Part shown: positions 6,926 through 12,732 of the stretch, piece after piece | How positions within the stretch are numbered: position 1 is the stretch's first letter | Layout: every line of letters starts with the position of its first letter | From: Pseudomonadota bacterium | GTDB taxonomy: Bacteria; Pseudomonadota; Gammaproteobacteria; Arenicellales; Arenicellaceae | Reading direction: 5' to 3' | Assembly (NCBI GenBank): GCA_018660405.1 | Contig: JABJKL010000178.1 | Location: 1 to 12,732, forward strand | Length of the DNA stretch: 12,732 nucleotides | Position numbers and translations under genes: made by a program | The notes under the pieces: generated by a model | What the model saw: only the letters and a program-made list of their open reading frames with translations | Told to the model about the DNA's origin: nothing | Database searches by the model: none

Positions 6926-7639
6926 ATGAACCGATACCGTGTTTTTTTCTTATTACTCGTTAGCTGCCTTGGTGCTGTTCTGCTGACCGCTTGCGTTGCC
7001 GCTGTAGTGGGAGGTGCCGCCATTAGTGCTGGAAGTGCTTCGAATGTTGTGCAAAAAAGTTTGTGGGCTAACCCACAAATGTATTACTCGTTCGATGATG
7101 AATCAGTTATTCGTATCGAAGCGGTAAGTTATTCTACAAATATCGGCACGATTAACGACTATCAATTATCAGCCGCTTATATTGTTGGCGAGGATATGGG
7201 CTGCAAATCGATCAATCTAATTGATAATTATACCAAAGGTGTGCCGGTTGTCCTGGACCTTACCGGTGCCGCCAGACGAAAACGATACACCAACTACTAC
7301 CGATGCTCGACTCGTTTTAATGATGGTCGAAAAGCTCGATTTCTAGACGAGCACGAAGACCTGTTTGCAAAGATTAATGAGAAGCACCTGTTACGGCCAG
7401 CTACTGTTGAGATGGTTGACGAGCGCAAGGTAATGGCTTCCGACAAACATGGTGAGGCAAGCGAGGAGATTGGATTGGCTCAGGAGCTGTTGGACGCTCA
7501 CGGATACGAACCGGGCCCGATTGATGGTGTTTATGGCGATCAGACCGAACAAGCTTTGCGTGATTATCAGGAAGATCGAAAATTACGAGTGACCGGTATT
7601 CTGGATTCGAGTACTCGTAAGTCTTTATTTGGCGAGTAG
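6926..7639 (+). CDS. Peptidoglycan-binding lipoprotein of unknown function
   Basis: A 237-residue predicted lipoprotein. The signal peptide has a basic start (MNRYR), a hydrophobic core, and a lipobox LTAC with the lipidated residue at C23. A small-residue segment (AAVVGGAAISAGSASN) follows. The middle (about 40-175) is mixed alpha/beta, with two cysteines (in MGCKS and YYRCSTR) that could pair; I do not recognise it. The C-terminus (about 182-237) fits a PG_binding_1 domain: IGLAQELLDAHGYEPGPIDG, then VYGDQTEQALRDYQ and LRVTGILDSSTRKSLF. Such domains hold envelope proteins to the cell wall, so a protein tethered to the outer membrane and contacting peptidoglycan is inferred. The ATG at 6926 places the basic residues correctly; the frame runs back to a TTG at 6905, which I reject because it adds residues before the signal peptide. 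No Shine-Dalgarno sequence is clear. Confidence 0.8.
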   Translation: MNRYRVFFLLLVSCLGAVLLTACVAAVVGGAAISAGSASNVVQKSLWANPQMYYSFDDESVIRIEAVSYSTNIGTINDYQLSAAYIVGEDMGCKSINLIDNYTKGVPVVLDLTGAARRKRYTNYYRCSTRFNDGRKARFLDEHEDLFAKINEKHLLRPATVEMVDERKVMASDKHGEASEEIGLAQELLDAHGYEPGPIDGVYGDQTEQALRDYQEDRKLRVTGILDSSTRKSLFGE

Positions 7640-7715
7640 AGATTGCTTACACAGCGGTATCGACCAAACGGGTTTATTGCGTACAATCAGAGGCGCTATC
7701 AACAGGTTCGCTCAT

Positions 7716-8714
7716 ATGTTTAAAATGATTGCTTTCAGTGGCGTGTCATTACTATGCAGTGCGGTTCTTAGTGTTGCGGTAGCAGCACCGCAAATCGCAG
7801 TCGTGCCAGATACGCAAAATTATACGAATAATGAGTCTCGACACGGCATAATGCGCCAGCAGATCGGCTGGGTGGCCGATAATGTTGAAGCTGAAAATAT
7901 CGTTTTTATGACGCATCTGGGTGATATTGTTTCGGCTAGAATCGCGCGAGTGACTCGGGCAAAACAGTGGTCAGTCGCGAGTGACATATTTGATCTGCTA
8001 GTAGACCGGCTTCCTTATTCCGCAGCCTATGGCAACCATGATTTCGACACGATGGGCCAGAGTTCTGATGGGGCCATCGACGCGCAAGGGTATTTTGGTG
8101 TTGCGCGATACGCATCGAAAGATTGGTTTGTCGGTGCCAGCCCGGATGGAACCAACTTTGCGCAGGTGTTTGAGCTGTCGGGTATTGAGCTTTTACATAT
8201 CACAATCAAATTCAAGCCGGACGAAGAGTCCTATAGTTGGGCGCAGGAAGTGCTGGATGCGAACCCTGGAAAACCGACAATAGTTAGTACTCATGCTTAC
8301 TTAACTGACTCAGGGACTGCACTAAGGGGTAACGACCTGGTCGAGGCTGGCTACGACTCTATTGGTCAAAAAATTTGGAATTTTTTGGTGCGCAAGAATG
8401 ACCAGATATTTATGGTCATAGGTGGTCATAACCACGCAGGTGATAACGTCGAGATTTCTGGTGATTTTAGTGATGACGGTGAATACCATCAAATAAGCAT
8501 AAATGATTCTGGCAATGCGGTTTACGAAATTCTCGCTAACTATCAAGACTACCCAAATGGGGGAGATGGCTGGCTACAGTTGATGGCGCTGGACGTCGAG
8601 AATGGGCGCATTGATGTGCAGACCTATTCTCCTTTTTTAGATAAATATCAGGATGATGCGGGGAGCCTTTACAGTTGGGATGTAGACCTTAAAGATCGTT
8701 GGAGGTTGGAGTAA
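7716..8714 (+). CDS. Secreted calcineurin-like metallophosphoesterase
   Basis: A 332-residue exported protein. The signal peptide is MFKMIAFSGVSLLCSAVLSV followed by AVA, with cleavage likely after residue 23. The mature part has the dimetal phosphoesterase motifs in order: VPDTQ (D32, and Q34 where many relatives have His), THLGDIV (D70), YGNHDFD (N107, H108, D109), VSTHAYL (H193) and IGGHNHAGDN (H238, H240). All expected metal ligands are present, so it should be active. The family includes periplasmic nucleotidases, phosphodiesterases and phosphatases, and the substrate cannot be read from the sequence. I chose the ATG at 7716 because it puts a signal peptide at the N-terminus; an in-frame TTG at 7629 overlaps the lipoprotein gene and is unlikely. 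It lies 76 bp after the lipoprotein gene and 28 bp before ydbH, so it may share their transcript. Confidence 0.85.
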   Translation: MFKMIAFSGVSLLCSAVLSVAVAAPQIAVVPDTQNYTNNESRHGIMRQQIGWVADNVEAENIVFMTHLGDIVSARIARVTRAKQWSVASDIFDLLVDRLPYSAAYGNHDFDTMGQSSDGAIDAQGYFGVARYASKDWFVGASPDGTNFAQVFELSGIELLHITIKFKPDEESYSWAQEVLDANPGKPTIVSTHAYLTDSGTALRGNDLVEAGYDSIGQKIWNFLVRKNDQIFMVIGGHNHAGDNVEISGDFSDDGEYHQISINDSGNAVYEILANYQDYPNGGDGWLQLMALDVENGRIDVQTYSPFLDKYQDDAGSLYSWDVDLKDRWRLE

Positions 8715-8742
8715 GTACAAGCTACAGGGCACTACGTTCAGT

Positions 8743-10938
8743 ATGTTGAAACGCTTTTTTATTGGTTTCTTACTACTGCTTGTCTTTTTTGGCGCTGTTC
8801 TCCTATGGCAACTGCCGCGCGTGGTTTCCGTGCTTGCTATCCCGGTTTTGGAGAGCGCTGGGTTACACGATGTTGAACTGGATATAGATGGGATTGGACC
8901 AGGCCACGCGAACTTAGGTTCGCTAAGGTTTCGTCACAATGCCGTATTGTTTAGCGCTCAGAGCATACGTCTTGTCTGGTCAGGAACGGCAATCCTCGAT
9001 GGTCAATTAGACACGCTCGATGTTGATTTTCTGGAAGTAGAGCTCAGTCAACCTGGTGGCGGCAAAAGTGATTTTAATTTTGACGATATAGATCTACTTT
9101 TTAGCTTGCTGGTAGCTCCGGTGAGTGAACTGGTTCCTGTTAAGGATTTTGCGGTCGGTAATTTAATTGTTTATCGAAATATCGATAGCGATCAAGCGGG
9201 CAAGCGAGTACTTATAAATGGAAATTTGCAGCTGCGTAATGAGCTTGGCAATGCTGAATTGAATGCAGTTTATCGTGCAGACTCAAGCCCCGAATTGGCT
9301 ATCAAAGCGAGCAGCCGTAAGCCTGGTGAATACAGCGCAAGTATTAAAACTGTCGCAGGCGATAAACTGTTGGCCGTGCAGGCACAATTTAGTGATAAGC
9401 AATTGCTATTCGATGGTACAGCCGATAAAGCACTATTCGAGCTAACATCTACAATTTCATCGACAGTTTTGGACGAATTAGAGTTTTCGTCGATGGTGTT
9501 TGCCGGGGGCGTTGAAGATAGCCGTCGTAATTTGCGCGGCAAACTATCGATAAACATCAATGATATTAGATATACAGGGTATAAACTTGAAGAGCTTTCT
9601 GCTGAGTTTCCGATAACTATTGGACCTCAGGAACCCATGTTTTCGGACGGCTGGTTGGGTACCGACAGTGAGATTGCATTTGAACTGTCTGGGTTAGACT
9701 TTGCGGAAGAGGTGCAACCACTGGACGTAAGCCTCAAGTTGGAAAGGCTTCGGTATCCCATCAATGTGCCAGGTGAACCGCTTATCGAAGGACACTTTTT
9801 GATTGACCAGATAACACCTGAAAATGAACAGATACCTTTGGCGCTGAACAACATTGAGCAAAGTTTCGCTTTACGCGGTGATATGCTCGAATTAACCGGC
9901 ACTCTCAATGAGTCCACGCGTGCGCTTACGATCACCAGTGACGCAAAATACAGTTTGTCGAGTGGGGAGTTATTCGTCAGAATTAATCCTGCGGGAGTAA
10001 GTTTTGATAATGCCGACCGTTTTGCAGATCTAATCGCTCCGTATGATCCGCCAATTGCGTTAGTGACAGGTCAAATGGAATCCAGTTTCGAGCTGGACTG
10101 GAATGTTAAGGGGCCCGTTGAAAATCTAACCGTGCGGGGGTCGGTCGAATTTACCAATATCGGTGGCGCTTATAACGATTACTATTTCTCTGGATTAGAT
10201 GGTGCATACAGCGGCAGTGTTTACCCAGTTATCGCCAGCGACGATACCAGCGTTATTACGGTTACCCAATTGGATGCGGGGGTGGCGGTAAGGGATCTAA
10301 AAGCCGTGCTGTCGTTAAATCAATTGAATAGCAATCGGGCAAACGGCTTTGCCGATGGATTAGAGGTTCAACTGTTTAGCGTTTTGGCTAACACGATGGG
10401 GGGGTACATCGCTATTAAACCTGCTCAAATAAACTTTGCTGATCAACAGCATGAATTATCTATGCTGCTGATAGGTATAGACATCGATACCTTATTGCGA
10501 GAACAAGAATGGGAAGAAGTTATTGCCAGTGGCAAATTGTCTGGCGAAATTCCGTTGTTGATCAATGACGACGGCTTGAGGGTAACGGGTGGGCGTGTAT
10601 ATGCCGCTGAGCCAGGTGGAAAAATTCAATACACAGGTGATGTTGATGCCCTTAGCCTGGCTGCTGGGCCTGCGGGTTTCGTATTCGAAGCATTGCAGGA
10701 TTTCCATTACGGATCTATGAATATCTACCCCGAGTATTCGCCTGATGGGTCTTTGAAGATGCGCCTGGAAGTTCGAGGCAATAACCCGCAGGTGGAACAA
10801 GGCCGACCCATTAATTTTAATATTAATCTCGAGCAGAATTTACTGAAATTACGCGAGAGTCTGCGGTATGTAGATGGCCTTAATGATGAAATTGACGAAA
10901 AAGTTCAGGCGTTTTATAGAAATAACCCAAACAAATAG
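8743..10938 (+). CDS. ydbH: YdbH-family AsmA-like intermembrane lipid-transport protein
   Basis: A 731-residue protein with one N-terminal membrane helix (about 4-26, FFIGFLLLLVFFGAVLLW after a basic start) and a long, beta-rich periplasmic part. That is the AsmA-like architecture of YdbH, TamB and YhdP, which form hydrophobic grooves carrying phospholipids across the periplasm. The C-terminal part matches the YdbH pattern: MRLEVRGNNPQVEQGRPINF, then NINLEQNLLKLRESLR. The assignment is secured by ynbE and ydbL directly downstream. In E. coli, YdbH spans to the outer membrane by joining the lipoprotein YnbE. The protein is shorter than E. coli YdbH (about 879), so the bridge may have fewer repeats. 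The ATG at 8743 gives a clean signal anchor; the Shine-Dalgarno sequence is poor. Confidence 0.88.
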   Translation: MLKRFFIGFLLLLVFFGAVLLWQLPRVVSVLAIPVLESAGLHDVELDIDGIGPGHANLGSLRFRHNAVLFSAQSIRLVWSGTAILDGQLDTLDVDFLEVELSQPGGGKSDFNFDDIDLLFSLLVAPVSELVPVKDFAVGNLIVYRNIDSDQAGKRVLINGNLQLRNELGNAELNAVYRADSSPELAIKASSRKPGEYSASIKTVAGDKLLAVQAQFSDKQLLFDGTADKALFELTSTISSTVLDELEFSSMVFAGGVEDSRRNLRGKLSININDIRYTGYKLEELSAEFPITIGPQEPMFSDGWLGTDSEIAFELSGLDFAEEVQPLDVSLKLERLRYPINVPGEPLIEGHFLIDQITPENEQIPLALNNIEQSFALRGDMLELTGTLNESTRALTITSDAKYSLSSGELFVRINPAGVSFDNADRFADLIAPYDPPIALVTGQMESSFELDWNVKGPVENLTVRGSVEFTNIGGAYNDYYFSGLDGAYSGSVYPVIASDDTSVITVTQLDAGVAVRDLKAVLSLNQLNSNRANGFADGLEVQLFSVLANTMGGYIAIKPAQINFADQQHELSMLLIGIDIDTLLREQEWEEVIASGKLSGEIPLLINDDGLRVTGGRVYAAEPGGKIQYTGDVDALSLAAGPAGFVFEALQDFHYGSMNIYPEYSPDGSLKMRLEVRGNNPQVEQGRPINFNINLEQNLLKLRESLRYVDGLNDEIDEKVQAFYRNNPNK

Positions 10939-10952
10939 ATAGTTTCCGGGTG

Positions 10953-10972
10953 CGCTGTTCAGTCGCTGTTCA
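10953..10972. repeat. 9-bp direct repeat in the ydbH-ynbE gap
   Basis: CGCTGTTCA occurs at 10953-10961 and 10964-10972, 11 bp start to start, about one helical turn. It lies between the ydbH stop and the ynbE ribosome binding site. It could be a binding site for an internal promoter, but no convincing -35/-10 pair is nearby. Confidence 0.25.
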
Positions 10973-11007
10973 ACTACTCGTGTTATTCTTTAGTCATAAC
11001 TTAATAC

Positions 11008-11012
11008 AGGAG
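11008..11012 (+). promoter_or_regulatory. Ribosome binding site that fixes the ynbE start
   Basis: AGGAG lies five bases before the ATG at 11018. The alternative ATG at 11087, which would give a protein nearer the E. coli length, has no such sequence before it. This supports the longer form. Confidence 0.7.
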
Positions 11013-11017
11013 CGCAT

Positions 11018-11263
11018 ATGATTTCTTATAAGATTTTTAGGAATCGAATTCGGTATCGGCCTTCGGCATTGGTTTCGTCCATTCTTATGGGATTATTACT
11101 GTCTACCGGAGCATTGTTGGTGATGGGATGCACACCAACGGTAAGAGTTGCCGCTGACGAACCGATCACGATTAATTTGAATGTAAAAATTGAGCACGAA
11201 GTTAGAGTTAGGGTTGAACAGGACCTCGAAGAGGTGTTTTCGGAAGACAGCGGCCTATTTTAG
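11018..11263 (+). CDS. ynbE: YnbE-like outer-membrane lipoprotein
   Basis: An 81-residue small lipoprotein. The lipobox ends at C38 (LLVMGC) and is followed by the family signature CTPTVRV and then EPITINLNVKIEHEVRVRVE, very close to E. coli YnbE. The mature part is only about 44 residues. In E. coli, YnbE is an outer-membrane lipoprotein whose strand is thought to extend the YdbH beta-structure, completing the lipid bridge. The signal peptide is unusually long, with a basic region of about 17 residues (several Arg and Lys) before the hydrophobic core. A start at 11087 would give about 58 residues, nearer the E. coli protein (about 61), but it lacks a ribosome binding site. ydbL follows 67 bp downstream. 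Confidence 0.9.
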   Translation: MISYKIFRNRIRYRPSALVSSILMGLLLSTGALLVMGCTPTVRVAADEPITINLNVKIEHEVRVRVEQDLEEVFSEDSGLF

Positions 11264-11330
11264 CTTTAGCCCATAATTCGACTTATTGACTCAAACGTTC
11301 TTAAACGACTTTAATATTGAGGTAACACTC

Positions 11331-11663
11331 ATGAAGACGAACAAACAAACACTCATTTATTTATTGGCGAGCGCATTCTTATTACTCTCAGCCAGTGTTT
11401 ATGCGCTGGACCTAGGGCAGGCCAAGGCACAAGGCTTGGTTGGAGAGACCAACAACGGTTATCTCGCAACTGTGGTGAGCAATGCAGAGGCCGACGAAGT
11501 GGTCAACAGTATTAATGCGCAGCGACGTGCACATTACCAGGCGATTGCAGACCGAAACGGCACAAGTATAGAAGCGGTGGAGTCTGTGGCTGGACAAAAA
11601 GCGATTGAACTGACACCCGCAGGCCAATACATTAATACTGGCGGTGGTTGGGTTCTGAAGTAG
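11331..11663 (+). CDS. ydbL: YdbL-like periplasmic protein (DUF1318)
   Basis: A 110-residue secreted protein, close to the E. coli length (about 108). The signal peptide starts MKTNKQTLIYLLASAF and ends at SVYA, with cleavage likely before LDLGQAK. The mature part has the DUF1318 signatures: LGQAKAQGLVGETNNGYLA near the start, VNSINAQRRAHYQAIADRNG in the middle (helical), and QKAIELTPAGQYI with GGGWVLK at the end. In E. coli, YdbL works with YdbH and YnbE and is thought to modulate assembly of their bridge. The ATG at 11331 has GAGGT at 11319-11323 in good position; an in-frame TTG at 11286 is rejected because it adds residues before the signal peptide. It is the last gene of ydbH-ynbE-ydbL. 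I see no convincing terminator after it. Confidence 0.92.
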   Translation: MKTNKQTLIYLLASAFLLLSASVYALDLGQAKAQGLVGETNNGYLATVVSNAEADEVVNSINAQRRAHYQAIADRNGTSIEAVESVAGQKAIELTPAGQYINTGGGWVLK

Positions 11664-11685
11664 ACCTGTGATCAACAGTTAAGAT

Positions 11686-11747
11686 ATTCACCAGCGGAAT
11701 CAAGCAAAGTTTTTGACTGAGCGCAGACTGAATTACTATCGGTGAAT
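11686..11747. repeat. Separated 7-bp inverted repeat downstream of ydbL
   Basis: ATTCACC (11686-11692) and GGTGAAT (11741-11747) are exact reverse complements 48 bases apart. They flank a TTGACT (11713-11718) and TACTAT (11734-11739), which would be a poor promoter because the spacing is only 15. The arms could pair in RNA or form an operator loop. The evidence is weak. Confidence 0.2.
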
Positions 11748-11769
11748 TTTCAAGGAGCTTAGGCAAGGG

Positions 11770-11928
11770 TTGGAGCAGGCCCAAGGTGTAGATACCGACA
11801 AAAATTCGACTAATGCATTGTTGGATGGTTCTGCTGCAGGAGCATTTTACCGGATTATTGGTTACGTGAGCGGCGAAGAATTGATATATCCGAATGACGC
11901 TATCCTTTGTCCGCCAACTTTTAAATAG
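11770..11928 (+). pseudogene. Possible fragment of a Rap1a/Tai-type small protein
   Basis: A 52-codon frame beginning at TTG, with AAGGAG 12 bases upstream, and ending at TAG. It contains SAAGAFYRIIGYVSG and ends ILCPPTFK. Proteins of the Rap1a/Tai family (small secreted proteins, some of them immunity proteins for type VI effectors) have a GYxxG segment after a first cysteine, and later a C-P-P/E motif. Here the first cysteine is replaced (Arg before IIGY), the protein stops right after the second motif, and there is no signal peptide. I therefore read it as a truncated relic, although a short working protein cannot be excluded. The family call rests on this short pattern alone. The surrounding 11664-11949 holds no other gene. 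Confidence 0.35.
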
Positions 11929-11949
11929 GGTGGCTAACGGTTCCGAACA

Positions 11950-12705
11950 CTATTTTAATTTGATGTCTCGTACGCAGATATCACAACGGCCGTGCCAAAA
12001 GACACGAAATTCCAGGCATTGTTCTGGGTTTGCCGAGAATCCGATAGATATTGTGTTTGCCTCTCGCGTGAGGTCTTTAGTGCCAATTTCCTCAAGGCGA
12101 ATCAATTCATCGCTTTTGTTGTCATACACCTCAAGGTTTACGATGGGTTGGTCTCCATCGTCATCATTTAATACCTCGACGATAAATTGAACTTCTAGTG
12201 GCCCTGATCCCTGCGGACGAACATCGTGCCCGTAGACACAATGGCCGGCTTGGTGCTGGGAAACGAAGCAGAAAACCCCTTTATCGGTTTTTTCGCCGGT
12301 ATTCCCGTTGGGCAAAGGGGCATTCATCTGCTGCTGAATATCAAGCTTTAATGCCCCGGTGTCCACCAGGTATGCTTGTCGGTCACTCTCTAAAATAGGG
12401 GGTATATACTTGCTGATGTGGCCAACATGGCTAGCATAATGCTTATTGAGCTCGGCAATCCAGTTTTGTTTGATTCGGCCAACATCGTGGAAATCGCTTA
12501 CCTGAGAATAGTTGTCCCGCAAGTCTTGCCGTAATGCCACATGGTGCTTTGCAGCATAGCGCAACGCATCCTGAAGCGATTGCTCGTCAACCTTCCAGTC
12601 ATGTCCGTGTTCCAGGTGTGCCTGGTCATGGTTAGGGGTAGCAGCTTTTTTACCCAGGTCTGATACGCGCACTACACCGGGCAGATGACTGAATTCGCTA
12701 TGCAC
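11950..12705 (-). CDS. Unrecognised protein with a His-rich N-terminus and a beta-rich C-terminal module
   Basis: A 251-residue frame that I do not recognise. The N-terminal 35 residues are His-rich (NHDQAHLEHGHDW). Residues about 38-90 look helical (QSLQDALRYAAKHHVALRQD and following). A middle region (about 100-165) includes FCFVSQHQAGHCVYGHDVRP. The last 84 residues alternate strands and turns (EVQFIVEVLNDDDGD, IVNLEVYDN, CLEFRVFWHGRCDICVRDIK) in a way that resembles carbohydrate-binding-type beta-sandwich modules; that is a fold guess. There is no signal peptide or membrane segment. The start is uncertain: GTG at 12705 lies four codons after a TGA, and the nearest AAAAGG is about 15 bases away. 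The gene may have lost its beginning by frameshift, or the real 5' part may lie beyond the right edge in another frame. It converges on ydbL. Confidence 0.6.
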   Translation of the reverse strand: MHSEFSHLPGVVRVSDLGKKAATPNHDQAHLEHGHDWKVDEQSLQDALRYAAKHHVALRQDLRDNYSQVSDFHDVGRIKQNWIAELNKHYASHVGHISKYIPPILESDRQAYLVDTGALKLDIQQQMNAPLPNGNTGEKTDKGVFCFVSQHQAGHCVYGHDVRPQGSGPLEVQFIVEVLNDDDGDQPIVNLEVYDNKSDELIRLEEIGTKDLTREANTISIGFSANPEQCLEFRVFWHGRCDICVRDIKLK

Positions 12706-12732
12706 TGTACGTCGTCAGAACCTTTTGGACAG

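Noticed and set aside
6799..7023. Minus-strand frame overlapping the lipoprotein start
   Set aside because: It overlaps a well-supported signal peptide, and its product has no recognisable feature.
11667..11682. CTGT/ACAG hairpin after ydbL as a terminator
   Set aside because: Only four pairs and no following T run.
11894..12190. Plus-strand frame of 98 codons opposite the unknown minus-strand gene
   Set aside because: Ser/Arg-rich composition typical of antisense frames, and it overlaps the more protein-like minus-strand frame.

Overview
The window looks like the chromosome of a free-living, probably marine, gammaproteobacterium. The evidence is a proton-pumping PntAB transhydrogenase of E. 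coli type, a complete ydbH-ynbE-ydbL set, a PpiD-like foldase end, and a sulfate-activation cluster using the homo-oligomeric ATP sulfurylase (Sat) instead of CysDN. Base composition is moderate (by eye somewhat under 50% GC) and even across genes. No rRNA, tRNA, CRISPR array or insertion sequence was recognised. Assignments rest on reading protein motifs and family resemblance; no database search was run.

Layout. (1) 1-392: 3' end of a periplasmic peptidyl-prolyl isomerase gene, cut by the left edge. (2) 556-3516: pntA-pntB, closed by a strong hairpin terminator (3542-3576) that also serves the convergent operon. (3) 6467-3575, minus strand: cysC, sat and a DHH-family phosphoesterase, in that transcriptional order. 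(4) 6468-6925: an AT-rich divergent intergenic region with a candidate minus-strand promoter, one perfect DnaA-box sequence and a dyad. (5) 6926-8714: a peptidoglycan-binding lipoprotein and a secreted calcineurin-like metallophosphoesterase. (6) 8743-11663: ydbH-ynbE-ydbL, the inner-membrane/outer-membrane lipid-transfer bridge and its periplasmic partner. (7) 11664-11928: non-coding sequence plus a 52-codon ORF resembling the middle of a Rap1a/Tai-type protein. (8) 12705-11950, minus strand: an unrecognised 251-residue protein with a beta-rich C-terminal module.

How the genes work together. Sat makes APS from ATP and sulfate, and CysC phosphorylates it to PAPS. PAPS use releases 3'-phosphoadenosine 5'-phosphate (PAP), a toxic nucleotide. 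The third gene encodes a DHH/DHHA1 protein related to NrnA-type enzymes, some of which hydrolyse PAP, so the operon may carry its own by-product disposal step. This is the most interesting hypothesis in the window. PntAB supplies NADPH, which sulfate reduction consumes, but no direct link is visible. The second half of the window is envelope biology: lipoprotein, secreted phosphoesterase and YdbH-YnbE-YdbL all point the same way with short gaps.
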